DNA of 5,561 nt from NCBI GenBank assembly GCA_016284485.1, contig JAEEOX010000045.1:1-5561 (forward strand), given 5' to 3'. This document shows, one piece after another, positions 1-5,561 of this stretch. The first letter of the stretch is position 1. Every line of letters starts with the position of its first letter. The position numbers and the translations under genes are program-made. The DNA is from Bacillota bacterium (GTDB lineage: Bacteria > Bacillota > Clostridia > Peptostreptococcales > Anaerovoracaceae). The notes under the pieces were generated by a model. That model did not search any database. It was not told the DNA's origin and worked only from the letters and a program-made list of their open reading frames with translations.

Positions 1-136
1 GGTCCATCACATATCTGGTGACGCTCCGCGGTTCGAAGGGATTACTCACCATGACGAAACCCTCCCTGAGTCTGTTCACCAGCCATTCAGAGTAGAATGC
101 AGGGATGTCTGTCCGCTGTCCCGTCTGTATTATCAT
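1..136 (-). CDS. DUF1848 family protein, N-terminal fragment (cut by left window edge)
   Basis: Translating leftward from the ATG at 136-134 gives 45 uninterrupted residues up to the window edge. They begin MIIQTGQRTDIPAFYSEW, followed by VNRLREGFVMVSNPFEP. This matches the conserved start of DUF1848 proteins as I remember it (MIIS.SRRTDIPAFY..W..NRL..G...V.NP). The family is functionally uncharacterised; later in the protein members carry a cysteine cluster resembling the iron-sulfur site of radical SAM enzymes, but that part lies outside this window. The ATG overlaps the TGA of the upstream permease gene in an ATGA junction and has a good AGGAGG site 7 bases upstream, so it is very probably the last visible member of the same operon. 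The usual serine at position 4-5 and the first arginine of SRRTD appear as threonine-glycine and glutamine here. Family assignment is fairly sure; function is unknown. Confidence 0.82.
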   Translation of the reverse strand, partial: MIIQTGQRTDIPAFYSEWLVNRLREGFVMVSNPFEPRSVTRYVMD

Positions 137-1023
137 CCTTTGGCCTCCTGGGAAGTGATCCACACTCCGGCCACAGTAAGGATGAGCCCTGCAATGGTGT
201 ACCATCCCCAGGGATCTCCTGCAATGGCAATTCCGGAGATCACTCCTACCATGGTGGTGGCGCTGGCGGATATGTTGTTGGCTCCCGCAGCATCCATCTT
301 GGAAAGTATATAGTTGAGGATCACATAGCAGATGAAGGAGCAGCCCACTCCCAGGAACAGCACGCCGCCCAGGACGTGCATATCCGAAAGAGCCGTCCTG
401 TATCCGCTGAGACCGTAGCCCATGGCGAAGTTCAGCGCATTGAAGAACACCGCTCCCGTCAGAGCCATCCAGCAGGTGAGCTCCATGGGTGTGTAGCTCG
501 CAGTGACCTTCTGCGAAGTGTGGCCGTATAGACCTCCTATGACTATTGCCACAAACAGGAATACTATGCCCTTAAGGCTGCCTCCTCCGCCGTCACCCTG
601 GCCGAGAGCCGTGCTCAGCACCACGCCTGCCAGAGCAAGAGCGATACCTATCGCTACTTTCCTGCTTATTTTTTTGTGGAAGAACACCGCCCCGATGATC
701 ATGGTCATACATGGGATCAGCGCGATCATGATAGCGGACACCGACGTTGTGGAAAGTGCCACCCCGTTGGTCTCGAACAAAAAATACGCGCAGGGTTCCA
801 GTATCCCCGTAAAGATCATCCACTTGAAAGCGGGCTTCCTCATATCTATCCTGATGATACCGAAGATGATCAGAAGAAGGCAAAGCAGCCCCGCCGTCCC
901 CCACCTCATGGCAAGGAGTGGCACCGGGTCCACCGACTTCACCGTCATCGACGTGGCCAGGAACGAAAGCCCCCAGGTCAGCGACATCGGTATCAGGAGA
1001 ATGAATAACTTAAGTCTTCCCAT
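133..1023 (-). CDS. EamA/DMT-superfamily permease
   Basis: This 296-residue protein is almost entirely hydrophobic. It fits the ten-helix drug/metabolite transporter fold made of two EamA repeats, and its length is normal for the family (about 280-310). The first helix contains the family-typical proline/tryptophan pattern (IPMSLTWGLSFLATSM, residues 11-26), followed by a conserved-looking R40-W41 at the start of helix 2. A glycine-rich linker (residues 141-149, GQGDGGGGS) separates the two repeats. The second repeat ends with the usual pattern of an acidic residue before the last helix, here GDPWGWY, where many relatives have GE. It should sit in the cytoplasmic membrane and move a small metabolite, often as an exporter; the substrate cannot be read from sequence. 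The ATG follows the TAA of the phosphodiesterase gene with no gap, and its ribosome site (AGGA at 1035-1032) lies within that gene, so translational coupling is likely. Its own stop overlaps the DUF1848 start. Confidence 0.9.
   Translation of the reverse strand: MGRLKLFILLIPMSLTWGLSFLATSMTVKSVDPVPLLAMRWGTAGLLCLLLIIFGIIRIDMRKPAFKWMIFTGILEPCAYFLFETNGVALSTTSVSAIMIALIPCMTMIIGAVFFHKKISRKVAIGIALALAGVVLSTALGQGDGGGGSLKGIVFLFVAIVIGGLYGHTSQKVTASYTPMELTCWMALTGAVFFNALNFAMGYGLSGYRTALSDMHVLGGVLFLGVGCSFICYVILNYILSKMDAAGANNISASATTMVGVISGIAIAGDPWGWYTIAGLILTVAGVWITSQEAKG
144..149 (-). promoter_or_regulatory. Ribosome binding site of the DUF1848 gene
   Basis: The minus strand reads AGGAGG, 7 bases before the ATG at 136. 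It lies inside the last codons of the permease gene and fixes the start of the partial downstream gene, which has only 45 codons in the window. Confidence 0.8.
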
Positions 1024-1878
1024 TTAAACCGTCCTGAGCGCCCCATCCGGAACGAATCCTTCGAAAATGCAGGTCGCCCCGGTCTTCTCGCAGATCTCAA
1101 GATCCAGAGGGTCTTTTACCGTCCAGATCACCTTCATGCCGCCGTATCTTTTAAATACTTTGTTCTGTCTGTCCAGAATGTTGTAGGCGGCGAAGTCAGG
1201 CTTGGTCAGAGGATTCATCATCATGTCCCTGACCATTAAAGAAGTGCCGGTACTGGTCTTGACGTGTTCTCTTGGGTCGTTCGGCATCATCAGTGCCTCG
1301 TCCCTCTTCAGGTCCGAAGCCAGCTGTCCCCTGACAATGTGAGGGTACTTGTTCTTCAGGTAGAGCACCACAAAGGAGTTGAAGCTCTCTATGCAGTAGT
1401 ACCCTTTGTAGCCCTGAAGCGCCTTCACCACAGCATCCGTCAGTTCCTCGTGATTCCCGTCCCTGGGCTTGAGTTCAATGATCATGGGGACCCGCCCGCC
1501 GATCAGTTCAAGCACCTCCCTGAATTCCGGGATGTGCTCCTGAGATTCCTCCAGGGTGAATGCCTTGGCCTCCTCCAGAGTCATGTACTCAATGACTCCT
1601 GAACATCCCACCTTTATCTCGGTGGGTATGGAGGCCGTGGCCGGAGTCACCGGCTTGTGGTCGGCCCGGACCGTGGTCACCCTTTTGAGGCCGGAATCGT
1701 GGATAACAGCCAGTTTTCCGTCACAGGTGAGATGAACATCAAACTCAATGCCAAAACCAAGCTCAGCGGCCTTTCCGAAGGCCATGAGCGAATTCTCGGG
1801 GCAGGTGGGCTTGGTGAAAAGTCCCCTGTGAGCGTAACGATGCTTTTTGAGTTCTTCGATTATCTCAGCTTTTTCCAT
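1024..1878 (-). CDS. Glycerophosphodiester phosphodiesterase (GDPD family)
   Basis: This 284-residue enzyme should hydrolyse glycerophosphodiesters, such as deacylated phospholipid head groups, to sn-glycerol 3-phosphate and an alcohol. The GDPD catalytic signature is complete: H17-R18-G, P27-E28-N29, E45-x-D47 (metal ligands) and H60-D61. Later TIM-barrel landmarks are also present: IPEFREVL (116-123), IELK (134-137), IESF (163-166) and WTVKD (252-256). No signal peptide or membrane anchor is visible, so it should act in the cytoplasm, as UgpQ does, rather than outside the cell like the secreted GlpQ enzymes. The C-terminus reads IFEGFVPD where many relatives have an I-x-T/C-D-x-P type ending. 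The start at 1878 is supported by AGGAAG (1892-1887) 8 bases upstream. The gene follows the MFS gene after 14 bases and abuts the permease gene directly. Family assignment is secure; the exact diester substrate is not known. Confidence 0.93.
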   Translation of the reverse strand: MEKAEIIEELKKHRYAHRGLFTKPTCPENSLMAFGKAAELGFGIEFDVHLTCDGKLAVIHDSGLKRVTTVRADHKPVTPATASIPTEIKVGCSGVIEYMTLEEAKAFTLEESQEHIPEFREVLELIGGRVPMIIELKPRDGNHEELTDAVVKALQGYKGYYCIESFNSFVVLYLKNKYPHIVRGQLASDLKRDEALMMPNDPREHVKTSTGTSLMVRDMMMNPLTKPDFAAYNILDRQNKVFKRYGGMKVIWTVKDPLDLEICEKTGATCIFEGFVPDGALRTV

Positions 1879-1892
1879 TTTTTGCGCTTCCT

Positions 1893-3191
1893 TTACATGT
1901 CAAGGTCTTCGAAAGCCTCTACGCCCTTCTTGGGCGCTTCAGGTCTGGAATCGCCGTGCTTCACCTGAAGCATGGTCACGAAGGCCACTATGGTGAAGAT
2001 CGTGGCATAGGGGAACAGAGTCCAGTATCCCACGTGCTCAAGGAAGAATCCCGAGATTATCGGGGTGATCACCTGAGCGGCCATTGAGAACGTGTAATAG
2101 TATCCGGTGAATTTGCCTATGTCGGAGCCCTTGCACATCTCCACCACCATGGGATAGGAGTTGACGTTTATGGACGCCCATGCGATGCCCACCAGAATGA
2201 ACACCACATATATACCCACGTTGGGGTTCTTGAACAGGAAGGCTGCGAACCAGGACACTGCCAGAAGTATGACTCCGAAGAGGATCACCTTCTTACGTCC
2301 CAGTTTGGATGAGATGATACCCACCGGTATGAATGCGATCAGCGCACCTATGGAAGCAAGCATCATGGCTCCTGCGTAGGAGCCTCCGCCCATGCCCCAC
2401 ATCTCTGTGGCGTATTTTGAGAAAGCGGTGGTAACGCCGTTGTAGGCCATGAACCAGAAGGCCACGGAGAGCAGCAGGAAGATCAGTGATCTCTTCACGT
2501 CAGGTGCCAGCTTGGCGCTGCCGGACCCGTCGTCTTCCTCCTCATATCCGGTGAGGCCGAATTCCTTCTCTGTGGCGATCCTCTCCGCCACGAATCTGTT
2601 TTCATCCACCTTGAAGATGATGACCAGAAGAGCGGCGATCATGATGGCCGCCACACAGAGGAACAGGGGGAGATAATTGGGGGTGTTGTTGCCCTTCTCT
2701 CCCGAAAGTACCATGGTGAGACCCAGTACGGCGATGATGCCCACAGCTCCCATCAGGTTTATGATGGCGTTGCCCTTTGATCTAAGCGGGCTGGGCGTCA
2801 CGTCAGGCATCAGGGATACCGCCGGCGATCTGTAGATACTCATGGCGAGAAGCGTCAGGAGCAGCATCACTATGAAGAGCGCCAGGTTCCTCATGTTGGC
2901 GGCGATGGGCAGGAAGATCATGAAGACCACTGCCAGTATGGTTCCCACGAAAATGAAGGGGGTACGCTTGCCTCTCGAGGTGGAGACCTTGTCGCTCAGC
3001 GCGCCGAAGATCGGCAGCATGAACAGGGCGAAAATATTGTCCAGGGACATGATCACGCCGGACATGGTGTCCTTGACCCCGAAGAAATACTTGAGTATCA
3101 GCGGGATGATGTTGTCATACATCTGCCAGAAAGCGCTGATTGCCAGGAACGCAAAACCTATGAGTATGGTCCGCTTGTAATTCAGTTTCAT
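1893..3191 (-). CDS. MFS transporter, SLC45/sucrose-transporter-like group
   Basis: This 432-residue integral membrane protein has twelve predicted helices and normal MFS length. After the first helices comes LDNIFALFMLPIFGALSD (residues 50-67), then SRGKRTPFI (72-80). This matches the loop-2/3 signature of SLC45 and plant sucrose carriers (SDR...RWGRRRPFI). A second group marker is RSPAVSLMPDVTPSPLRSKG (121-140). The C-terminal half repeats the MFS motif A as SSKLGRKKVI (294-303). Between the halves lies a polar, acidic loop with EEEDDGSGS (217-225). Characterised members of this wider group are mostly proton-coupled sugar symporters; the bacterial ones are poorly studied, and the gene order here would also allow a glycerol-containing or phosphodiester substrate. 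The ATG overlaps the TGA of the HAD gene (ATGA), and AAGGAG lies 8 bases upstream, so co-translation with the phosphatase is likely. MFS membership is certain, the subgroup likely, the substrate unknown. Confidence 0.88.
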   Translation of the reverse strand: MKLNYKRTILIGFAFLAISAFWQMYDNIIPLILKYFFGVKDTMSGVIMSLDNIFALFMLPIFGALSDKVSTSRGKRTPFIFVGTILAVVFMIFLPIAANMRNLALFIVMLLLTLLAMSIYRSPAVSLMPDVTPSPLRSKGNAIINLMGAVGIIAVLGLTMVLSGEKGNNTPNYLPLFLCVAAIMIAALLVIIFKVDENRFVAERIATEKEFGLTGYEEEDDGSGSAKLAPDVKRSLIFLLLSVAFWFMAYNGVTTAFSKYATEMWGMGGGSYAGAMMLASIGALIAFIPVGIISSKLGRKKVILFGVILLAVSWFAAFLFKNPNVGIYVVFILVGIAWASINVNSYPMVVEMCKGSDIGKFTGYYYTFSMAAQVITPIISGFFLEHVGYWTLFPYATIFTIVAFVTMLQVKHGDSRPEAPKKGVEAFEDLDM

Positions 3192-4054
3192 ACCGGTATC
3201 TCCTTAATGCTATTGAATATATAGGTCGGCTTGACGCCGTATCTGACTATGTCTTCTTCCGTTCCCTCGCCGCTTAACACGAAGGCGGTATCCACTCCGG
3301 CATTGGATCCGGAGGCTATGTCTGTGTATATCCTGTCACCTATGACCAGTGTCTCTTCCGGGGAATATCCGTATCTTTCCATGGCCATCTCTACCATGAG
3401 CGGTTCGGGTTTTCCTATGAACACAGGGCTCCTCCCCGTTGCAGTCCTGAGCATCTCAGCCATGGAACCGCAGTCAGGCACCGATCCCCGCACGTGTCGG
3501 ATCTTTTCCCCCACCTTCAGGGTGGAGGGATCAGGATCGAAGGCTGCAGGGCAGACCCAGTCCGGATTGGTGGCAAGGTACGGCATATCCGGGTATATGG
3601 TGAGGAGTCTTGAGACTATCTCAAGTTTCCTGAAGGTCAGTTCTCTGTCGAACCCCAGGATCACCATGAAGGGATCTTTTCCGCCGTCCCGGTCCTCGTC
3701 CCAGAGGACGTATCCCGCATCCTCCAGCTGTTTCCTGAATGATCCGGTACCCATGACGTAGATCTTTTCCTTCTCAAGTACGGGACCGTAGTTGATCTTA
3801 AGGTAATGTATTAGCGCATCAGCCGACGTCAGGAAGTCATCTTTATCCGCATCGATCCCCAGTCTTCTGAACTTCTTCAGGTAACTGTCCGTGCCTCTGG
3901 AGGAATTGTTGGAAAGATACACCACCCTCCCCCTGGCACCTGCGCTGCGCAAAAAATCCGCCGCCCCTTCTATGAGCCGGTCATCGATGTAAAGGGTCCC
4001 GTCCAGATCCAGAAGGTAAAGTTTTTTGCGCTTTAAAGCATCTACTGATCCCAT
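3188..4054 (-). CDS. HAD-superfamily subclass IIA phosphatase (NagD / 4-nitrophenylphosphatase-like)
   Basis: This 288-residue cytoplasmic phosphatase carries all four HAD motifs: D16-L-D18-G-T (nucleophile and acid/base), S48-N-N-S, K215 in GKPEP, and G239-D240 with D245 in VIGDRIYTDIASGS. The large C2 cap lies between motifs II and III and includes the family marker TNPD (162-165). Relatives dephosphorylate phosphoglycolate, glycerol 3-phosphate, nucleotides, sugar phosphates or pyridoxal phosphate; in mycobacteria a HAD-IIA enzyme acts on glycerol 3-phosphate. The next-but-one gene is a glycerophosphodiesterase, so glycerol 3-phosphate is an attractive but unproven substrate. The cap holds an apparent insertion of roughly 18 residues (about 172-190) between the CPA and PDCGSM segments. 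The ATG at 4054 is the only plausible start: an in-frame TGA lies five codons upstream, and no ATG, GTG or TTG occurs between it and motif I. No proper ribosome site precedes it. It is the first gene of the operon. Confidence 0.93.
   Translation of the reverse strand: MGSVDALKRKKLYLLDLDGTLYIDDRLIEGAADFLRSAGARGRVVYLSNNSSRGTDSYLKKFRRLGIDADKDDFLTSADALIHYLKINYGPVLEKEKIYVMGTGSFRKQLEDAGYVLWDEDRDGGKDPFMVILGFDRELTFRKLEIVSRLLTIYPDMPYLATNPDWVCPAAFDPDPSTLKVGEKIRHVRGSVPDCGSMAEMLRTATGRSPVFIGKPEPLMVEMAMERYGYSPEETLVIGDRIYTDIASGSNAGVDTAFVLSGEGTEEDIVRYGVKPTYIFNSIKEIPV
3200..3205 (-). promoter_or_regulatory. Ribosome binding site of the MFS gene
   Basis: The minus strand reads AAGGAG with an 8-base spacer to the ATG at 3191. 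The site lies inside the last codons of the HAD phosphatase gene and supports the overlapping start. Confidence 0.75.
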
Positions 4055-4060
4055 GACCTG

Positions 4061-4069
4061 ATTATATCA
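4061..4069 (-). promoter_or_regulatory. Extended -10 promoter element for the HAD-MFS-GDPD operon
   Basis: The minus strand reads TGATATAAT: a perfect TATAAT hexamer with the TG of an extended -10 element one base upstream. No good -35 hexamer is present at 16-18 bases (the 17-base position reads TAGCAG), which fits extended -10 promoters that need little -35 contact. The last base of the hexamer is only 7 bases from the A of the HAD gene ATG, so the expected transcription start falls on or next to the initiation codon. It lies after the ETF terminator, giving the downstream genes their own transcription. Confidence 0.68.
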
Positions 4070-4091
4070 CAGAATTTCAAGTACTGCTACA

Positions 4092-4122
4092 TAAAAGAAG
4101 CCCCCGGCGAACCGGGGGCTTC
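4092..4122 (-). terminator. Intrinsic terminator of the etf operon
   Basis: Positions 4097-4107 and 4112-4122 form a perfect 11-base-pair, GC-rich stem (GAAGCCCCCGG with its complement) around a four-base loop (4108-4111). Read on the minus strand it is followed at once by TTTT (4096-4093) and then AT, the U run of a Rho-independent terminator. It lies 42 bases beyond the etfA stop. On the plus strand the stem is followed by AATATAGC with no T run, so it acts for the leftward ETF transcript. Confidence 0.93.
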
Positions 4123-4164
4123 AATATAGCTATTAACTTTCAACTGATACTTTAGAGGCGTATC

Positions 4165-5469
4165 TTACCTTGTGGAAGCGTCATAAAGTTCTTCTGCGTT
4201 GTCCCACTCTTTGATGATCTCGGGGATGACCTTGTAGAGGTCTCCTACGATACCATAGTCAGCGATCTCCATCATCGGGCAATCGGGATCCTTGTTGATG
4301 GCAACGATGATCTTGGAGCCGGACATACCAGCCTGGTGCTGAATAGCTCCGGAAATACCGCAGGCAAAGTAGATCTCCGGCTTAACGGTGGTTCCTGTCT
4401 GTCCAACCTGGTGAGAGTGATCGATCCAGCCGGCATCTACTGCTGCACGGGAGGAACCAACGACTCCGCCGACCTTGTCAGCGAACTGCTTGATGAGCTC
4501 GAATCCCTCGGGGCCACCGAGACCACGTCCGCCGGAGCAGATGATCTTGGCGTCTGTAAGGGAAACAAGTTCCTTAGCGGACTTAACGACGTCCTTAACT
4601 GTGATGTGGATGTCGTCCTTGGTGATGGCGGGCTTAACGTTTACGATCTCGCCTGTTGCACCGGGAACTCTCTCAAGCTTCTGCATAACGCCGGGACGTA
4701 CAGTGGACATCTGAGGTCTGGTGTTGGGGCAGATGATGGTAGCCATCAGGTTTCCGCCGAATGCAGGACGTGTCTGCTTGATGCCTGTTGAAGGATCGTT
4801 GGGATCCAGTGTGGAGGTATCAAGTGTGGTGTTTGCCTTAGCGAATTCGATGTACTTGGAAACCTTTACGTCAAGGTGTGTGCAGTCAGCGGTAAGACCG
4901 GTGTTGCATCTTGCAGCGATACGGGGAGCAAGGTCACGGCCGATGTGGGTAGCACCGTAGAGAACGATCTCCGGCTTGTACTCCTGGATGGCGTCATAGA
5001 TGACCTTTGTGTATCCGTCTGTGGTGTACTGCTCAAGAAGCGGATCCTGGATCATGTAGACCTTCTCAGCACCGTACTCGAAGCATTCCTGAGCAAGGTG
5101 GTCGATGTTGTCACCAACGAGAACTGCGCAAACCTGTGTGTCCTCGGAGATGTCCTTTGCAAGCTTACGGCCTTCGCCGATGAGCTCGAGGGCTACGTTC
5201 TGGATCTTGCCGTGTCTCTGCTCAGCATATACCCAGATGTGCTTGTAATCTGCGAATCTGTCGTCGCCGGAAGCTGTCTGGACTTCCTTGATGGCTCCGA
5301 ACCTGCAGGCGGTAAGGCACTGGTTACAGAAGGAGCACTTAGCGTTGACCTTGGCTACTCTGCCAAGCTTATTGCCTTCATAGGGCTCAAATTCAAATGC
5401 GTCATAAGGGCAGGACTTGAAGCACAGTCCGCAACCTGTACATTTTTCTTTTAATATTTCAATAGCCAT
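4165..5469 (-). CDS. etfA: Electron transfer flavoprotein alpha subunit with N-terminal 2[4Fe-4S] ferredoxin domain
   Basis: This 434-residue protein has three parts. Residues 1-62 are a bacterial two-cluster ferredoxin with cysteines 10, 13, 16, 20 and 45, 48, 51, 55 (CTGCGLC...CP and CSFCNQC...C). The N-terminal ETF domain begins at about residue 77 (IWVYAEQRHGKIQNVALEL). The C-terminal FAD domain shows GGRGLGGPEGF (313-323), SSRAAVDAGW (339-348), VGQTGTTV (355-362), GISGAIQHQAGM (371-382), INKDP (391-395) and ADYGIVGD (403-410). It should pair with EtfB in the cytoplasm and pass electrons to or from an acyl-CoA dehydrogenase. Ordinary EtfA proteins are about 310-330 residues; the extra length is the ferredoxin, an arrangement known from the caffeyl-CoA reductase subunit CarE of Acetobacterium and other anaerobe ETFs. 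The start is backed by AGGAGG 7 bases upstream. Arginine codons are 7 CGT, 6 AGA and 2 AGG, which suggests high expression. Assignment to the family is secure; the partner pathway is not visible. Confidence 0.96.
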   Translation of the reverse strand: MAIEILKEKCTGCGLCFKSCPYDAFEFEPYEGNKLGRVAKVNAKCSFCNQCLTACRFGAIKEVQTASGDDRFADYKHIWVYAEQRHGKIQNVALELIGEGRKLAKDISEDTQVCAVLVGDNIDHLAQECFEYGAEKVYMIQDPLLEQYTTDGYTKVIYDAIQEYKPEIVLYGATHIGRDLAPRIAARCNTGLTADCTHLDVKVSKYIEFAKANTTLDTSTLDPNDPSTGIKQTRPAFGGNLMATIICPNTRPQMSTVRPGVMQKLERVPGATGEIVNVKPAITKDDIHITVKDVVKSAKELVSLTDAKIICSGGRGLGGPEGFELIKQFADKVGGVVGSSRAAVDAGWIDHSHQVGQTGTTVKPEIYFACGISGAIQHQAGMSGSKIIVAINKDPDCPMMEIADYGIVGDLYKVIPEIIKEWDNAEELYDASTR

Positions 5470-5476
5470 TATATTT

Positions 5477-5482
5477 CCTCCT
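5477..5482 (-). promoter_or_regulatory. Ribosome binding site of etfA
   Basis: The minus strand reads AGGAGG, 7 bases before the ATG at 5469, in the 17-base gap after the upstream gene. It is a near-ideal site and fixes the start just before the ferredoxin domain. Confidence 0.85.
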
Positions 5483-5486
5483 CAAA

Positions 5487-5561
5487 TTAGATGATGTGCT
5501 TACCTTTAAGGTTGATCAGAAGGTTCTTTGCCTGCTCGTTTTCAGTGTCGCCCTCCACCTT
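5487..5561 (-). CDS. etfB: Probable EtfB (ETF beta subunit), C-terminal fragment cut by right window edge
   Basis: The minus strand from the right edge is open for 24 codons and ends in TAA at 5489-5487. The peptide begins KVEGDTENEQAKNLLINLKG and ends KHII. This resembles the usual EtfB tail, in which a segment of the type -EG-...-A--L---L is followed by a short ending in VI or II. Position supports it: etfB normally precedes etfA directly, and the etfA ribosome site and ATG follow within 17 bases. EtfB would bind FAD or AMP and form the heterodimer with the alpha subunit. In bifurcating ETFs it carries the NADH-reactive flavin, but the diagnostic region is outside the window. The fragment is short, so the identification leans on context. 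Confidence 0.72.
   Translation of the reverse strand, partial: KVEGDTENEQAKNLLINLKGKHII

Noticed and set aside
97..1027. Plus-strand open frames opposite the permease gene (97-531, 503-1027, 676-1008)
   Set aside because: They lie wholly antisense to a well-supported transporter gene, have low-complexity or basic, unrecognisable products and no convincing ribosome sites; they are shadows of the minus-strand coding pattern.
3511..3525. Short inverted repeat CCACC-TTCAG-GGTGG inside the HAD cap insertion
   Set aside because: The stem is only 5 base pairs, lies inside an intact coding frame and is within what chance would give; it does not look like a mobile-element scar.
3231..3761. 176-codon plus-strand open frame opposite the HAD phosphatase
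   Set aside because: It is serine- and proline-rich with no recognisable motif and is antisense to a gene with all four HAD motifs.
4075..4080. TTGAAA on the minus strand as a -35 box for the TATAAT at 4066-4061
   Set aside because: The spacer is only 8 bases, far below the 16-18 needed; the TG at the extended -10 position explains the promoter better.
4097..4122. Hairpin read as a bidirectional terminator or a plus-strand regulatory RNA element
   Set aside because: A T run follows only on the minus strand, and there is no plus-strand gene upstream for it to end.
4876..5454. 192-codon plus-strand open frame opposite the ferredoxin/ETF region, with another at 4336-4791
   Set aside because: The real minus-strand frame has eight correctly spaced cluster cysteines and full ETF motifs. 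The antisense products match nothing I recognise and contain no domain signature.

Overview
The window reads as ordinary chromosomal DNA from an anaerobic Clostridia-type Firmicute. The clues are strong AGGAGG ribosome binding sites, tightly packed co-directional genes, roughly balanced base composition, and an electron-transfer flavoprotein (ETF) alpha subunit carrying an N-terminal two-cluster ferredoxin. I cannot name the genus. Every gene I can support lies on the minus strand, so transcription runs from the right edge to the left. I see no RNA gene, mobile element, CRISPR array or long repeat.

Right part (about 4165-5561): the last 24 codons of a probable etfB, then a complete etfA-type gene with a ferredoxin domain. 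They are 17 bases apart. A strong intrinsic terminator (4097-4122, followed by a short U run) closes this ETF operon. The ETF complex should carry electrons to or from an acyl-CoA dehydrogenase type enzyme, possibly by flavin-based bifurcation. That partner would lie off the right edge.

Middle and left part (1-4054): just after the terminator, an extended -10 promoter element (TGATATAAT) sits 6 bases before the ATG of a HAD-IIA phosphatase gene. Five tightly packed genes follow: HAD-IIA phosphatase, MFS transporter resembling the SLC45/sucrose-transporter group, cytoplasmic glycerophosphodiester phosphodiesterase, EamA/DMT-type permease, and the start of a DUF1848 protein cut by the left edge. 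Junctions are an ATGA overlap, a 14-base gap, a zero-base TAA|ATG junction and a second ATGA overlap, which strongly suggests one translationally coupled operon.

A working idea for this operon is uptake of a small polar compound, cleavage of a glycerophosphodiester to glycerol 3-phosphate plus an alcohol, and dephosphorylation by the HAD enzyme. The substrate assignments are inference. The most noteworthy points are this gene combination, the apparently leaderless first gene, an apparent insertion in the HAD cap, and the ferredoxin-bearing EtfA. I do not see clear evidence of a wholly new system.
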